A stretch of DNA of 51,894 nt from Zavarzinella formosa DSM 19928 (GTDB taxonomy: Bacteria; Planctomycetota; Planctomycetia; Gemmatales; Gemmataceae), in assembly GCF_000255705.1 (NCBI RefSeq), contig NZ_JH636440.1:1-51894 (forward strand). Reading direction: 5' to 3'. Positions 51,706 to 51,894 of the stretch are shown here, one piece after another. Numbering within the stretch: position 1 is the stretch's first letter; each line of letters starts with the position of its first letter. Under the pieces are notes generated by a model. The model was not told the origin of the DNA. It was given only the letters and a program-made list of their open reading frames with translations, and did not search any database. The translations under genes and the position numbers were made by a program.

Positions 51706-51894
51706 ATGCGATTCTATCGCTATGCAAATATCAAACAATCATCCACGTCGCACATAACGAGCGTTGTGTTCTCCATTGACGGATCATTTGTGGCAGCTGG
51801 AGGAGATCAAGTTGCACTGTGGGACACGGCAAATGGAGAAAAACGCTCTAAGTGACTATCCGGAAAGTGGCATTGCATGCAAGCCATTGTCCAT
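51706..51894 (+). pseudogene. WD40-repeat reading frame with in-frame stop, cut by window end
   Basis: From ATG 51706 (GGAGA nine bases upstream) the frame reads HITSVVFSIDGSFVAAGGD, then VALWDTANGEKRSK and TGA at 51853; the same frame continues LSGKWHCMQAIVH to the end of the window. The pre-stop part is a clear WD40 blade, and the post-stop part looks like the start of the next one. Either a nonsense mutation has broken a larger WD40 gene or the downstream part starts elsewhere. The region (51561 on) is AT-richer than the rest, consistent with a separate origin. Confidence 0.5.

Overview
The window looks like a chromosomal segment of a planctomycete, most likely a Gemmata-type member of the Gemmataceae. 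The reasoning is by gene content, not by a phylogenetic marker search. It holds a DUF1501 protein, a TIGR02996 protein coupled to a TIGR04222 membrane protein, a DUF4058 protein, an ECF sigma/zinc-finger anti-sigma pair, a membrane Ser/Thr kinase, a nitrilase-fold protein with an export signal, and giant surface-type repeat proteins. The DNA is GC-rich throughout, apart from a few AT-rich intergenic stretches and the last ~300 bases. No rRNA, tRNA or CRISPR array was recognised.

Layout. (1) Positions 1-1626: three small minus-strand genes, each followed by a ~94-bp imperfect palindrome with integron attC features; no integrase is visible, so this looks like the edge of an integrase-less cassette cluster. 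(2) 1907-5271: ribosomal str operon rpsL-rpsG-fusA (no tuf), with a perfect 32-bp inverted repeat in the long rpsG-fusA gap. (3) 5443-11521: TfoX-like protein, DUF4058, ECF sigma and anti-sigma factors, compact DUF1501 protein, KDG-type sugar kinase, ArsR regulator, exported nitrilase-fold protein. (4) 11722-22646: three consecutive paralogous giant genes (982, 1626 and 933 residues) built from delta-60 repeats, 95-residue cadherin/Ig-like repeats (2, 8 and 2 copies) and RTX-like glycine/aspartate repeats. (5) 23051-23943: bacterioferritin-associated ferredoxin behind a strong promoter overlapped by a Fur-box-like palindrome, convergent with bacterioferritin. (6) 24095-38433: mixed housekeeping and hypothetical genes: VWA protein, DUF2252, RmlC-like epimerase, MFS carrier, two tandem zinc-ribbon membrane paralogs, DUF2314-ankyrin protein, Rdx-like protein, Ser/Thr kinase, NTF2-like protein. 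(7) 38507-41980: three tandem paralogs encoding secreted Gly/Asn/Gln-rich low-complexity proteins, two with a shared upstream leader. (8) 42462-51560: Sel1 protein, nucleoside deoxyribosyltransferase-like protein, TIGR04222/TIGR02996 pair, L-serine dehydratase framed by two inverted copies of a ~230-bp MITE-like element, exported DUF4177-like protein coupled to glycerate 2-kinase, two tandem membrane paralogs. (9) 51706-end: AT-richer DNA with a WD40 reading frame interrupted by an in-frame TGA.

Functional threads. The iron genes form a storage and release pair (Bfr holds iron, Bfd helps to release it). L-serine dehydratase, glycerate kinase and the KDG-type kinase all feed central C3 metabolism. 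The two triplets of exported repeat proteins, plus many long intergenic inverted repeats of several sequence families, are the most unusual content. The best candidates for undescribed biology are the attC-like cassette cluster, the Gly-rich secreted triplet with its leader, and the two families of structured repeat elements.
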